Shown one piece after another: positions 1-6,571 of a stretch of DNA of 10,823 nucleotides (within the stretch, counting starts at the first letter, position 1; each line of letters begins with the position of its first letter). The notes below the pieces were generated by a model that worked only from the letters and a program-made list of their open reading frames with translations, did not search any database and had not been told where the DNA came from. The position numbers and the translations under genes were made by a program. Where the stretch lies: NCBI GenBank assembly GCA_011525265.1, contig WTHV01000264.1, forward strand, positions 1 through 10,823, given 5' to 3'. The DNA is from Alphaproteobacteria bacterium (lineage in GTDB: Bacteria; Pseudomonadota; Alphaproteobacteria; Puniceispirillales; Puniceispirillaceae).

Positions 1-154
1 GTGCTGTGCGAAGGCGCGGGTTTGATTCAGGGTCTGTACCACCTCTGACCGCAACAGCCAATTCCTTGCCCAAGCGCGAGAAGACCTTTGCACGCTTTTT
101 ATCTTGCGCGCCTTTGCGGTGCTGAATGTTTTTGAATTTACTATGGCCTGCCAT
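1..154 (-). CDS. yebC: YebC/TACO1-family protein, N-terminal 51 codons (runs off left edge)
   Basis: The reverse strand from an ATG at 154-152 reads MAGHSKFKNIQHRKGAQDKK, then an RAKVFSRLGKEL stretch and a GGTDPESNPRLR stretch. This is the strongly conserved N-terminus of the YebC/PmpR/TACO1 family. Members are about 240-250 residues long; they are described as DNA-binding regulators in some bacteria and as translation factors that relieve ribosome stalling, notably at proline runs. Only the first domain is present because the window ends. A modest Shine-Dalgarno-like GGA lies about 9 nt upstream. The gene follows the YmdB-type phosphoesterase on the same strand, separated by 137 bp. In many alphaproteobacteria ruvC, ruvA and ruvB lie beyond yebC; that cannot be seen here. 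Family identification is secure from the residues; the precise role in this organism is not. Confidence 0.93.
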   Translation of the reverse strand, partial: MAGHSKFKNIQHRKGAQDKKRAKVFSRLGKELAVAVRGGTDPESNPRLRTA

Positions 155-291
155 ATTCTGATTCCGTTTTTCTGCAATTCACGTTTTATTTTTGTGCTAA
201 AAAAATGCCTTTATAGTCATAGCAAAGAGCATAAATGAGGGGCAAGCTCTTTCACGAACAAAGCCTCTCTCAGCTTTATCAGCTTGTCAGG
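155..291 (-). promoter_or_regulatory. Intergenic leader of yebC with competing inverted repeats
   Basis: No gene is seen here. Read on the minus strand, AAAGAGC (252-246) and GCTCTTT (230-224) form a perfect 7-bp inverted repeat with a 15-nt loop. The second arm can instead pair, through a weak 5-bp helix (TCTTT with AAAGG, 212-208), with sequence just before a run of seven T (205-199). The second structure resembles a weak intrinsic terminator, and the two are mutually exclusive. This could be the end of the upstream operon, a leader for yebC, or chance in an AT-rich gap. No convincing -35/-10 pair was found. Confidence 0.35.
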
Positions 292-1092
292 TTAAATCTG
301 AGAGAGAACCCCATCACGGCGGAAAGGATGCACGCTTAGTGCTAAACCGCTTGCATCATCTGTTTCAATGATAAGTCCGCATAATGTTGGCTCGCCTGTG
401 GCAACTGAAAGGCGGCCTGATTTGCGCCCTGTAAAACGACTTATGGCGATATCAGGGTCCATACCGATAACTGAAATATAATCACCGCACATACCAGCAT
501 CTGTTTGGAAGGCTGTTCCCTGCGGCAAAATACGGTGGTCAGCGGTTGGGATATGGGTATGTGTGCCAACAACGCAAGAAACCTTTCCATCACAATAAAA
601 GCCTGTTGCGACTTTCTCAGATGTCGCTTCACCATGCACATCAACCAGAATAAAATCCGCATCCCTGCCAAGGGCAAGCGCGTCTAATTCTTTATCTAGC
701 GCCTCAAACATATTACCATTTTCCGCCATGAACAAATTACACATCACATTCACAACCCCAAGGCGTTTGCCATTTGGTAAATGATGCACAACCGCGCCTT
801 TGCCAGGAAATTCGCGTGCCATATTAGCGGGGCGCAATAGGCGGTCTTGTTTTTGGATATAGGGTGAAATCTCTGCCTTATCCCAAACATGATTGCCAGT
901 GGTTAGCACATCAGCGCCAGCGGCAAATAATTCATCACAAATGGCAGGGGTCACGCCAAAGCCACCTGCGGCATTCTCGCAATTCACAATAATGGCATTA
1001 AGCCCAAGCTCACTGCGGATATCGGGCAATTGCGCAATAACAGACTGGCGCGCAGACCGCCCCACAATATCACCTAAAAACAACACTTTCAT
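292..1092 (-). CDS. TIGR00282/YmdB-family metallophosphoesterase
   Basis: A 266-residue protein, the usual length for this family of dinuclear-metal phosphodiesterases (Bacillus YmdB, Deinococcus DR1281 type). Visible metal-site motifs, in order: GDIVG with Asp8; NCENAAGG with Glu39 and Asn40; GNHVWDK with Asn67 and His68; DVHGEATSEK with His153; and GTHTHIPTAD with His178 and His180. QTDAGMCGDY follows. All expected ligands are present, so the enzyme should be active. Characterised relatives hydrolyse 2',3'- or 3',5'-cyclic nucleotides; the substrate here cannot be read from sequence. It is cytosolic, with no signal peptide. The ATG at 1092-1090 has a GGA-containing ribosome site about 9 nt upstream, and the gene starts only 22 nt after the cyclo-ligase stop, so the two are probably co-transcribed. 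Alphaproteobacteria commonly keep this gene between the cyclo-ligase and yebC. Confidence 0.93.
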   Translation of the reverse strand: MKVLFLGDIVGRSARQSVIAQLPDIRSELGLNAIIVNCENAAGGFGVTPAICDELFAAGADVLTTGNHVWDKAEISPYIQKQDRLLRPANMAREFPGKGAVVHHLPNGKRLGVVNVMCNLFMAENGNMFEALDKELDALALGRDADFILVDVHGEATSEKVATGFYCDGKVSCVVGTHTHIPTADHRILPQGTAFQTDAGMCGDYISVIGMDPDIAISRFTGRKSGRLSVATGEPTLCGLIIETDDASGLALSVHPFRRDGVLSQI

Positions 1093-1114
1093 TTGCGTGG
1101 TATCCTGACCAATT

Positions 1115-1708
1115 TTACGACTGTGGCAGCCTGAGAGCTGAGGGGGTTAAGATGGCTGATAATTGCCTATCATAAGGGCCGGTTGGCACCTTATGCACAA
1201 AGCTTTCATCAAATGCGATGCCAACAACATCTACCTGATGGCCTGCCTGTTCCAATGCGGCAAGCGTGCGATCATAAAAACCGCCCCCATAACCAAGGCG
1301 CCAACAATCAGCATCAAACGCCAATAAGGGCGCTAAGATAAGCGTCGGCATGATAATAGGAGAGGTCGCAAAAGGCTCTTTGGTATTATAAGGGCCGTCT
1401 GCCAAGGGGCTGCCATTCTCCCATTGGTAAAAGGTCAACGGCTTGCCTTCTTCTGGTGTGACAGGCAAGCAGCTTGTGCCACCTGTGCTGCAAAGCGCGT
1501 CTAGCAAAGGGATGGGATCAATTTCTGTTCTGATGGGCCAATAGGCCGCAACCGCTGTGGTATCATAGCGCTTTGATAAAAGGCCGTGATGACTTGCAAT
1601 GCGTTGCGGGGCATCTGCCATCGCAGCATAAGCGGCTTTGCGTCTTTTTGCCGCCTCTATGCGCAGTTGTTTTTTCTCATCATCAGGTGTCATCATTTTT
1701 GGCATCAC
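1115..1708 (-). CDS. 5-formyltetrahydrofolate cyclo-ligase
   Basis: Up to 197 residues, typical for 5-formyl-THF cyclo-ligase (5,10-methenyl-THF synthetase; E. coli YgfA/Fau). The enzyme uses ATP to convert 5-formyl-THF to 5,10-methenyl-THF, returning folate to the one-carbon pool. Diagnostic features are a basic N-terminus (KKQLRIEAAKRRK), the AAYWPIRTEIDP stretch near 54-65, LILAPLLAFD at 123-132 and the phosphate-binding RLGYGGGFYDR at 137-147. The start is ambiguous: GTG at 1708, ATG at 1705 and tandem ATGs at 1697 and 1694 are all in frame. An AAGG sits about 11 nt before the 1697 ATG, which may favour that start. The gene lies directly downstream of the 6S RNA, the classical ssrS-ygfA arrangement, so read-through of the 6S transcript could feed its expression. 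Confidence 0.94.
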   Translation of the reverse strand: MMPKMMTPDDEKKQLRIEAAKRRKAAYAAMADAPQRIASHHGLLSKRYDTTAVAAYWPIRTEIDPIPLLDALCSTGGTSCLPVTPEEGKPLTFYQWENGSPLADGPYNTKEPFATSPIIMPTLILAPLLAFDADCWRLGYGGGFYDRTLAALEQAGHQVDVVGIAFDESFVHKVPTGPYDRQLSAILTPSALRLPQS

Positions 1709-1749
1709 CTTATTGGGGGCGCATTATCCCATCTTTGCGATTCTGTTTT

Positions 1750-1918
1750 TGGGTAAGGATGGCCGGAACAGCCGTCGGTGTGATTCATCCTCTGTGACCT
1801 GTAGAACAGGTGGGCGCCGCAATAATCAGACCACAGCCCAATCAGAGGCAGCTCCCGACAGAAGATTATGGTCCCAGGGATTGAAAGACCTAACGCACTG
1901 TCTAGCCAATTTTACCTT
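1750..1918 (-). ncRNA. ssrS: 6S RNA (ssrS), RNA polymerase regulator
   Basis: The roughly 270-nt space between zapA and the cyclo-ligase carries a 6S-like fold on the minus strand. The two ends form a long interrupted closing helix: 5' GGTAA (1916-1912), TGGC, ACAG and CGTT-GGT pair with 3' ACCGACG, CTGT, GCCA and TTACC (1756-1752). A large asymmetric centre follows, containing CCCTGGGACC near 1879-1870, comparable in place and sequence to CCCUGAGCC of E. coli 6S. Above it, CCTCTG pairs with CAGAGG and there is an ACCTGT/ACAGGT apical hairpin. Length near 168 nt and synteny (zapA, 6S, cyclo-ligase) both match the family. 6S RNA mimics an open promoter and sequesters housekeeping RNA polymerase in slow growth. 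The ends are approximate (within about 5 nt); no clear 3' terminator or dedicated promoter was seen. Confidence 0.82.
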
Positions 1919-1955
1919 AAAAACAGACCACCTCTTACATTCTTATGTGAGGTGG
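1919..1955 (-). terminator. Intrinsic terminator downstream of zapA
   Basis: On the minus strand CCACCTC (1955-1949) pairs perfectly with GAGGTGG (1934-1928); an extra CAT/ATG pairing within the 14-nt interval extends the stem. It is followed by TCTGTTTTT (1927-1919). The hairpin begins 22 nt after the zapA stop and is the best intrinsic terminator in the window. The U-tract ends where the 6S RNA closing helix begins. Confidence 0.85.
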
Positions 1956-1977
1956 AAATTGAAATTCTGGCCCTTAT

Positions 1978-2307
1978 TTAGGCTGATTTCAGTGAAGCGG
2001 CAAGCGCTGATATTGTTTTTGCAAGCTTTTCGAGCTTTTCAATCTGTTCTGGTGTGCAGATATCACCGCTGTCACTTTGCGGCTTATGCCCCTCACCTGT
2101 TGCTTGGCCTGCTGCCTGCTCTGCCAATAAGATAGAGGCCATCACAAGCAAGCGTGCATCACCAATCTGGCCAACAGAGTTTGCTAATGAGGTAACCATG
2201 TCATTGACTGTCTTACCATAGGCTTCGATTTCAGCCTCTTGCCCCTTATCGCAGCCAAGCTGATAAGGCTGACCGTTAATTCTGATGGTAACAACTGAGC
2301 CGCTCAT
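1978..2307 (-). CDS. zapA: Cell division protein ZapA
   Basis: A 109-residue protein with the ZapA signature: an N-terminal beta segment VVTIRINGQPYQLGCDKGQE followed by helices containing VGQIGDARLLVMASILLAEQ (about 45-64). ZapA binds FtsZ in the cytoplasm and bundles protofilaments at the Z-ring. The N-terminal globular domain forms the dimer and the C-terminal part is a coiled coil; here the last 25 residues (EQIEKLEKLAKTISALAASL) fit a helix. A low-complexity acidic linker near 70-82 separates the two. The ATG at 2307 lies 2 nt after the stop of the upstream coiled-coil gene, implying translational coupling. A strong terminator follows the gene. Position next to 6S RNA and a 5-FTHF cyclo-ligase is the conserved proteobacterial neighbourhood. 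Confidence 0.92.
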   Translation of the reverse strand: MSGSVVTIRINGQPYQLGCDKGQEAEIEAYGKTVNDMVTSLANSVGQIGDARLLVMASILLAEQAAGQATGEGHKPQSDSGDICTPEQIEKLEKLAKTISALAASLKSA

Positions 2308-2309
2308 AC

Positions 2310-2552
2310 CTATTGGCCTTCTTTATCTGGCGCCGAATTTTGAATGGCTTGCAATAATGTCATCGCCTCATGCAATTCAGACTTCATGGCACGTAACTCG
2401 TCCTCAGGAATATCAGCTTTACCATTTGCGGCATGATCAGCTGACACATTACCCTTGTGATTCTCTGCCCGAGCCAAATGCGTATCCACCGCCCCACTCA
2501 ACTCATCAACAGCATTTTGAATGGAATCAATCGCACTATCCAAACGAGACAT
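2310..2552 (-). CDS. Short coiled-coil protein upstream of zapA (DUF4164-like)
   Basis: About 80 residues from an ATG at 2552-2550 (MSRLDSAIDSIQNAVDELSG). The reading frame is open further up to 2639, but the 29 extra residues (hydrophobic and Cys/His-rich) do not look like the family, and a GAGGG ribosome site lies about 12 nt before the internal ATG, so the shorter form is preferred. Two heptad-like helices (about 3-28 and 53-70) flank a polar linker rich in Asn, His and Ala; the protein is acidic, cytosolic and without membrane segments. Many alphaproteobacteria place a small coiled-coil protein of the DUF4164 type immediately before zapA, and the 2-nt gap to zapA suggests a shared division-related role. 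That role is inferred from context; I cannot confirm the family from sequence alone. Confidence 0.72.
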   Translation of the reverse strand: MSRLDSAIDSIQNAVDELSGAVDTHLARAENHKGNVSADHAANGKADIPEDELRAMKSELHEAMTLLQAIQNSAPDKEGQ

Positions 2553-2646
2553 AAGTAGTATCAGCCCTCTTGCATGATGATTACAATTAAAGATGATAAC
2601 AGCGGGCATCTTTTTTGACAGACTGACACGTTGCACCATTAGTCTG

Positions 2647-2675
2647 ATGATAGGCTGATTTATCTAAAAATTCAA
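2647..2675 (-). promoter_or_regulatory. Candidate promoter for the coiled-coil gene-zapA operon
   Basis: On the minus strand TTGAAT (2675-2670) is separated by exactly 17 nt from TATCAT (2652-2647), a reasonable housekeeping-type -35/-10 pair. Transcription would begin near 2640, leaving a leader of about 88 nt before the preferred ATG at 2552. It faces away from tkt, as expected in a divergent intergenic region. The prediction rests on consensus match only. Confidence 0.45.
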
Positions 2676-2690
2676 CCATCCCAATATATT

Positions 2691-2851
2691 GGCTAACGGC
2701 GCTCATAGTCGGTGCGAATATGGAGCGTTAAACTATGCAAATTTCCCTGAATTCGTCATGTTTTTTGACAAACTTATCCAATTGACGAGGGGTATCATTT
2801 CAGCGCATGATGCGCGGCATAAATAATTTACCCCTTTTCCGTATGTAGGAG
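2691..2851 (+). promoter_or_regulatory. Upstream region of tkt: palindromes and ribosome binding site
   Basis: This 160-bp stretch has no gene. It holds a perfect 13-bp palindrome, GCGCAT-G-ATGCGC, at 2803-2815. It also holds two oppositely oriented related elements, TAACGGCGCTC at 2694-2704 and GAGCGTTA at 2723-2730. TTGACA at 2765-2770 and TTGACG at 2782-2787 resemble -35 boxes, but neither has a good -10 at 16-18 nt; the TATCAT at 2793 is 22 nt from the first. The tkt ribosome site AGGAG is at 2847-2851, 8 nt before the ATG. The palindrome is a candidate operator; the regulator is unknown. Confidence 0.45.
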
Positions 2852-2859
2852 CAATTCGA

Positions 2860-4833
2860 ATGTCAGCAACAAAGCAAGAGATGGCCAATGCGATTCGCGC
2901 ACTTTCAATGGATGCGGTCGAAGCTGCGAAATCTGGTCACCCTGGTATGCCAATGGGCATGGCAGATGCGGCAACGGCCTTGTTCTGCGACCATATGACA
3001 TTTGATGCAAGCCAACCAAACTGGCCAAACAGAGACAGGTTTATTCTCTCAGCCGGTCATGGCTCAATGCTGATTTACGCCTATCTCTATCTGACAGGCT
3101 ATGCGGATATGACCCTTGATGAGGTCAAGAATTTCCGCCAATGGGGTGCGAAGACCGCAGGTCATCCCGAATTTGGTCATGCCTCTGGTATCGAGACTAC
3201 AACAGGACCGCTTGGCCAAGGTATTTCAAACGCCGTTGGCATGGCAATGGCAGAGCGTCATAAAGCCGCCCTATTTGGCGAAGAGCTTGTTGACCATTAC
3301 ACCTATGTTATCGCAGGTGATGGCTGTTTGATGGAAGGGGTCAGCCATGAGGCCGCCTCTCTTGCTGGGCATTTGAAATTAGGTCGTATTATTGCGCTAT
3401 TTGATGATAATGGCATCTCAATTGATGGGCCAACAAGCCTGACTGTATCTGAAGATACAACAGCACGTTATGAGGCCTATGGCTGGCAGGTCTTGTCATG
3501 TGATGGACATGATGCAGACGCGGTATCAGCCGCCATCGCAAACGCCAAAAAAGATGACCGCCCGACCTTGATCAGATGCAAGACAACAATCGGTTATGGC
3601 GCGCCAACCAAAAAAGGCACATCAGGCATTCATGGCGCACCACTTGGCGCAGATGAAATTGCCGGCACGAGAGATGCTCTTGACTGGCCGCACGCCCCAT
3701 TTGAGGTCCCGCAACATATTCTTGATGCATGGCGCGCCGCAGGTGCCAGAGGCGCCGCACAAGCCGCCGCTTGGCAAGAGCGTCTCAATAACTCAGCGCA
3801 TAAAGCAGCTTTTGAAAAGCTAGAATCAGGCAATTTTGATGCCGAAGTCACAGAAGCTGTTTCAGCCTATAAAGCACAGCTAGCCGCAGACCCACAAAAG
3901 GTCGCAACAAGAGTGGCAAGCCAAAAGGCAATTGAAGCCTTATTGCCGTCAGTACCTGCTATGTTTGGCGGCTCTGCTGATTTGACAGGCTCGAATAATA
4001 CACGCGTTGGCGCGCATGATATCTTTGATGCCAGCAACCATAAGGGCACTTATGTTCATTATGGCGTGCGTGAACATGGTATGGCGGCGGCCATGAATGG
4101 TATCGCCTTGCATGGCGGGCTTGTACCATTTGGCGGCACATTTTTGGTCTTTACTGATTATTGCCGCCCATCAATCCGCCTATCTGCTTTGATGCAACAG
4201 CGTGTCATCTATGTCATGACGCATGATTCTATCGGCCTTGGCGAAGATGGCCCAACACACCAGCCAGTTGAACATGTGGCAAGCCTGCGCGCTATGCCAA
4301 ATGTGAATGTCTTCCGTCCTGCTGATATCGTTGAGACAGCCGAAGCATGGCAGATTGCGATGATGAGCCATAATACGCCATCTATCCTCGCATTGAGCCG
4401 TCAGGGTCTGCCGCAATTGCGCTTGGGCGATGATGTGGCTGAAAATAAATCTGCCAAGGGCGGCTATGAGTTGGTGGCCGCAAATGGCACAGCCAAAGTC
4501 ACTTTGCTTGCCACAGGCTCAGAAGTTGCGATTGCCCATGAGGCACAGCAAATGCTTGAAAAAGAAGGTGTTGCCACAAAGCTTGTCTCTGTCCCATGCC
4601 TTGATATTTTAATGGCGCAAGATGAGGCCTATATTAACGAGCTTTTGGGAGAGAACACGGTTCAAATTGCCATTGAGGCAGGCATTGCCCAAGGCTGGTC
4701 AGACTTAATTGGGCGCAAAGGCACCTTTATTGGCATGAACAGCTTTGGCGCATCCGCACCAGCTGGCACCCTGTATGAGAAGTTTGGCATTACCGCTGAT
4801 GCCATCGTCAACGCCGCAAAGGCAAAATTATAA
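2860..4833 (+). CDS. tkt: Transketolase
   Basis: A 657-residue protein, full length for bacterial transketolase. It transfers a two-carbon ketol unit between sugar phosphates (xylulose-5-P with ribose-5-P or erythrose-4-P), linking the non-oxidative pentose phosphate pathway to glycolysis; it is a cytosolic thiamine-diphosphate and divalent-metal dimer. Visible motifs: SGHPGMPMGMA with His27; the ThDP/metal motif GDGCLMEG starting at residue 153 and ending in DDN (Asn184); and YGVREHGMAAAMNG with Glu405, the residue that activates the cofactor aminopyrimidine. LGEDGPTHQPVEHVASLRAMP forms the sugar-phosphate site, with a C-terminal transketolase domain after about 540. Nothing essential is missing. 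The start is fixed by AGGAG 8 nt upstream. The gene heads a plus-strand run with gap 62 nt downstream, so the two are probably one carbon-metabolism transcript, divergent from the zapA operon. Confidence 0.97.
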   Translation: MSATKQEMANAIRALSMDAVEAAKSGHPGMPMGMADAATALFCDHMTFDASQPNWPNRDRFILSAGHGSMLIYAYLYLTGYADMTLDEVKNFRQWGAKTAGHPEFGHASGIETTTGPLGQGISNAVGMAMAERHKAALFGEELVDHYTYVIAGDGCLMEGVSHEAASLAGHLKLGRIIALFDDNGISIDGPTSLTVSEDTTARYEAYGWQVLSCDGHDADAVSAAIANAKKDDRPTLIRCKTTIGYGAPTKKGTSGIHGAPLGADEIAGTRDALDWPHAPFEVPQHILDAWRAAGARGAAQAAAWQERLNNSAHKAAFEKLESGNFDAEVTEAVSAYKAQLAADPQKVATRVASQKAIEALLPSVPAMFGGSADLTGSNNTRVGAHDIFDASNHKGTYVHYGVREHGMAAAMNGIALHGGLVPFGGTFLVFTDYCRPSIRLSALMQQRVIYVMTHDSIGLGEDGPTHQPVEHVASLRAMPNVNVFRPADIVETAEAWQIAMMSHNTPSILALSRQGLPQLRLGDDVAENKSAKGGYELVAANGTAKVTLLATGSEVAIAHEAQQMLEKEGVATKLVSVPCLDILMAQDEAYINELLGENTVQIAIEAGIAQGWSDLIGRKGTFIGMNSFGASAPAGTLYEKFGITADAIVNAAKAKL

Positions 4834-4857
4834 TCCTATTATTTATGGACAAGCTGC

Positions 4858-4891
4858 TAACGCTTTTCACCTATCACTAATAAGGGAGTGC
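4858..4891 (+). promoter_or_regulatory. tkt-gap intergenic element and gap ribosome site
   Basis: The 62-nt gap between tkt and gap carries TAACGCTT at 4858-4865, resembling the TAACG elements upstream of tkt, and an AAGGGAG ribosome site ending 7 nt before the GTG at 4896. That spacing supports the GTG start. No terminator is seen, so read-through from tkt is likely. Confidence 0.4.
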
Positions 4892-4895
4892 ATTT

Positions 4896-5900
4896 GTGAC
4901 GATAAAACTCGCTATTAACGGTTTTGGTCGTATTGGACGTTTAACATTGCGTGCGCTAGCGCAATCAGGACGAAATGATATTCAAGTCGCGCTGATTAAC
5001 ACCCCAGGCGATGTCGCAACTTCTGCGCATTTGTTTGAATATGATTCAACACATGGCCGATTCAAAGGTGAGGTAAGCCACGGTGAGGATTGGATGGATA
5101 TTGGGTCTGGCCCTATCCGCATGACAAGCCTGCGTGAGCCAGAAAAACTGCCGCACAAAGAATTAGGCATTGATGTTGTTTTGGAATGCACAGGCGTCTT
5201 TAATGAAAAAGACCAAGCCATGCGCCATATCACAGCCGGGGCAAAAAAGGTGCTTATCTCTGCCCCTGCTAATGATAGTGATTTGACTTTGGTTTATGGC
5301 GTAAATTCAGATGCGCTATCATCTGCGCATCAGATTATCTCTAATGCGTCTTGCACAACCAATTGCCTTGCGCCAATTGCAAAAGTGTTAAGTGATAATT
5401 TTGGCATTGAAAATGGTTATATGACAACCATCCATGCCTATACGAATGACCAGAATATTCTGGATAACCGTCATAAGGATTTGCGCCGTGCCCGTTCTGC
5501 GGCACAGTCAATGGTACCAACATCAACTGGTGCGGCTAAGGCTGTGGGACTTGTCCTGCCTGAATTAAAAGGCAAGCTTGATGGCTCTGCTATCCGCGTG
5601 CCAACAGCCAATGTCTCTGCGGTGGATTTCAAATTCTTGGCAAGCCGTGATGTCACCAGAGAACAGGTTAATGCCGCTTTAGTCGAAGCCGCAAATGGCC
5701 CAATGCAGGGTGTTCTTGGCATTAATGAGCGCCCACTTGTCTCGATTGATTTCAACACTGACCCGCATTCATCAATTGCTGATATCACGCAAACACAAGT
5801 TCTGGGCACACGGTTTGTGCGCGTGCTTGCATGGTATGATAATGAGTGGGGTTTCTCGAACAGAATGCTCGACACAACCGTTGCCATGATGACGGCGTAA
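4896..5900 (+). CDS. gap: Glyceraldehyde-3-phosphate dehydrogenase, possibly NADP-using
   Basis: A 334-residue phosphorylating GAPDH that converts glyceraldehyde-3-P, phosphate and NAD(P)+ to 1,3-bisphosphoglycerate. The Rossmann motif INGFGRIGR is at 7-15. The catalytic SNASCTTNCLAP has Cys153, with the partner His180 in TTIHAYTNDQ; DLRRARSAAQSMVPTSTGAAKA and WYDNEWGFSNRM complete the fold. Two cofactor positions are atypical. After the second beta strand the sequence is LINTPGD, so the NAD-specifying Asp (Asp32 in Bacillus numbering) is Thr36. The loop usually reading DLPHKD is DNRHKD (Asn191-Arg192). Bacillus GapB, which prefers NADP, is altered at the same places. I infer NADP or dual specificity, unproven. 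The start is GTG with AAGGGAG upstream. pgk, often the next gene, is absent; efp follows after 98 nt. Confidence 0.95.
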   Translation: MTIKLAINGFGRIGRLTLRALAQSGRNDIQVALINTPGDVATSAHLFEYDSTHGRFKGEVSHGEDWMDIGSGPIRMTSLREPEKLPHKELGIDVVLECTGVFNEKDQAMRHITAGAKKVLISAPANDSDLTLVYGVNSDALSSAHQIISNASCTTNCLAPIAKVLSDNFGIENGYMTTIHAYTNDQNILDNRHKDLRRARSAAQSMVPTSTGAAKAVGLVLPELKGKLDGSAIRVPTANVSAVDFKFLASRDVTREQVNAALVEAANGPMQGVLGINERPLVSIDFNTDPHSSIADITQTQVLGTRFVRVLAWYDNEWGFSNRMLDTTVAMMTA

Positions 5901-5941
5901 AACGCTGTCACTCAGCTTGGGATTAAGAAAATTGCTTGTGA

Positions 5942-5990
5942 TTTTGGTGAATATTTGCCAAAACCCCATCATGATAGGCGATAGTTGAGG
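5942..5990 (+). promoter_or_regulatory. efp leader: small hairpin and ribosome site
   Basis: The 98-nt interval between gap and efp contains TTTTGG (5942-5947) and CCAAAA (5958-5963), a 6-bp inverted repeat with a 10-nt loop. It is AT-rich and not followed by a T-run on either strand, so it is a poor terminator. GAGG at 5987-5990, 8 nt before the ATG, is the efp ribosome site. No clear promoter boxes were found. Confidence 0.3.
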
Positions 5991-5998
5991 TTTTCATC

Positions 5999-6565
5999 AT
6001 GAAACTAAACGGTAATCAAATTAAACCTGGCAATGTGATTGAACATAAATCACGTCTATGGGTTGCTGTGAAAACATCCCATGTAAAGCCTGGCAAGGGC
6101 GGTGCTTTTGCACAGATCGAATTAAAAGACATCAAAGATGGCACAAAGCTAAATGAGCGCTTTAGAGCGACTGAATCTGTTGAGCGTGTGATTTTGGATG
6201 AGGCTGAATGCACCTATCTTTATGCAGAAGGAGATAATCATATCTTCATGCATTCAGAGACATTTGAGCAATTTGATATTCACGCTGATATGATTGGCGA
6301 ACAGGCTGCGTTTTTGCAAGACAGCATGGCTGTGACATTGCAAAGCCATGAAGGTGAGCCTATTTCCATCACCCTGCCAGATCAAGTGGTTCTAGAGGTG
6401 GTAGAAGCTGATGCAGTGGTCAAAGGCCAAACAGCCTCATCATCCTATAAGCCAGCTGTTGTCGATAATGGTATGCGCGTCATGGTACCGCCGCATATTG
6501 GTACGGGCACAAAGATCATTGTCAAAACAGAAGACGCAACTTACGTCGAAAGATTTAAAGGATAA
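5999..6565 (+). CDS. efp: Elongation factor P
   Basis: A 188-residue protein, exact family length, with the three OB/KOW domains of EF-P. It binds the ribosome between P and E sites and stimulates peptide-bond formation at polyproline stretches. The N-terminal domain carries HVKPGKGGAF with Lys33 at the loop tip, aligning with E. coli Lys34, the site of beta-lysylation. DGTKLNERFRATESVERV follows. The C-terminal OB domain contains the signature VKGQTASSSYKPAVVDNGMRVMVPP (about 140-164). The start at 5999 is supported by TTGAGG 8 nt upstream. The stop lies 6 nt before the inositol monophosphatase start, whose ribosome site (AAAGGAT) overlaps the efp 3' end, indicating a two-gene operon. Whether Lys33 is modified depends on epmA/epmB homologues that are outside this window. 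Confidence 0.97.
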   Translation: MKLNGNQIKPGNVIEHKSRLWVAVKTSHVKPGKGGAFAQIELKDIKDGTKLNERFRATESVERVILDEAECTYLYAEGDNHIFMHSETFEQFDIHADMIGEQAAFLQDSMAVTLQSHEGEPISITLPDQVVLEVVEADAVVKGQTASSSYKPAVVDNGMRVMVPPHIGTGTKIIVKTEDATYVERFKG

Positions 6566-6571
6566 TTCATC

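Noticed and set aside
1638..2135. A 165-codon plus-strand open frame across the 6S region
   Set aside because: It overlaps the cyclo-ligase 5' end, the 6S RNA, the terminator and zapA on the opposite strand, and its residues show no protein-like pattern. It is a shadow frame.
2553..2639. N-terminal extension of the short coiled-coil protein to 109 residues
   Set aside because: The extra residues are unlike the rest of the protein and the internal ATG has a GAGGG site. The extension most likely is untranslated leader.
5471..5911. A 146-codon minus-strand open frame inside gap
   Set aside because: It lies entirely opposite the strongly conserved gap coding sequence and resembles no family; it is explained by codon bias.
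5942..5963. Terminator between gap and efp
   Set aside because: The TTTTGG/CCAAAA stem is AT-rich and is followed by CCCC on the plus strand, with no T-run on the minus side, so intrinsic termination is unlikely.
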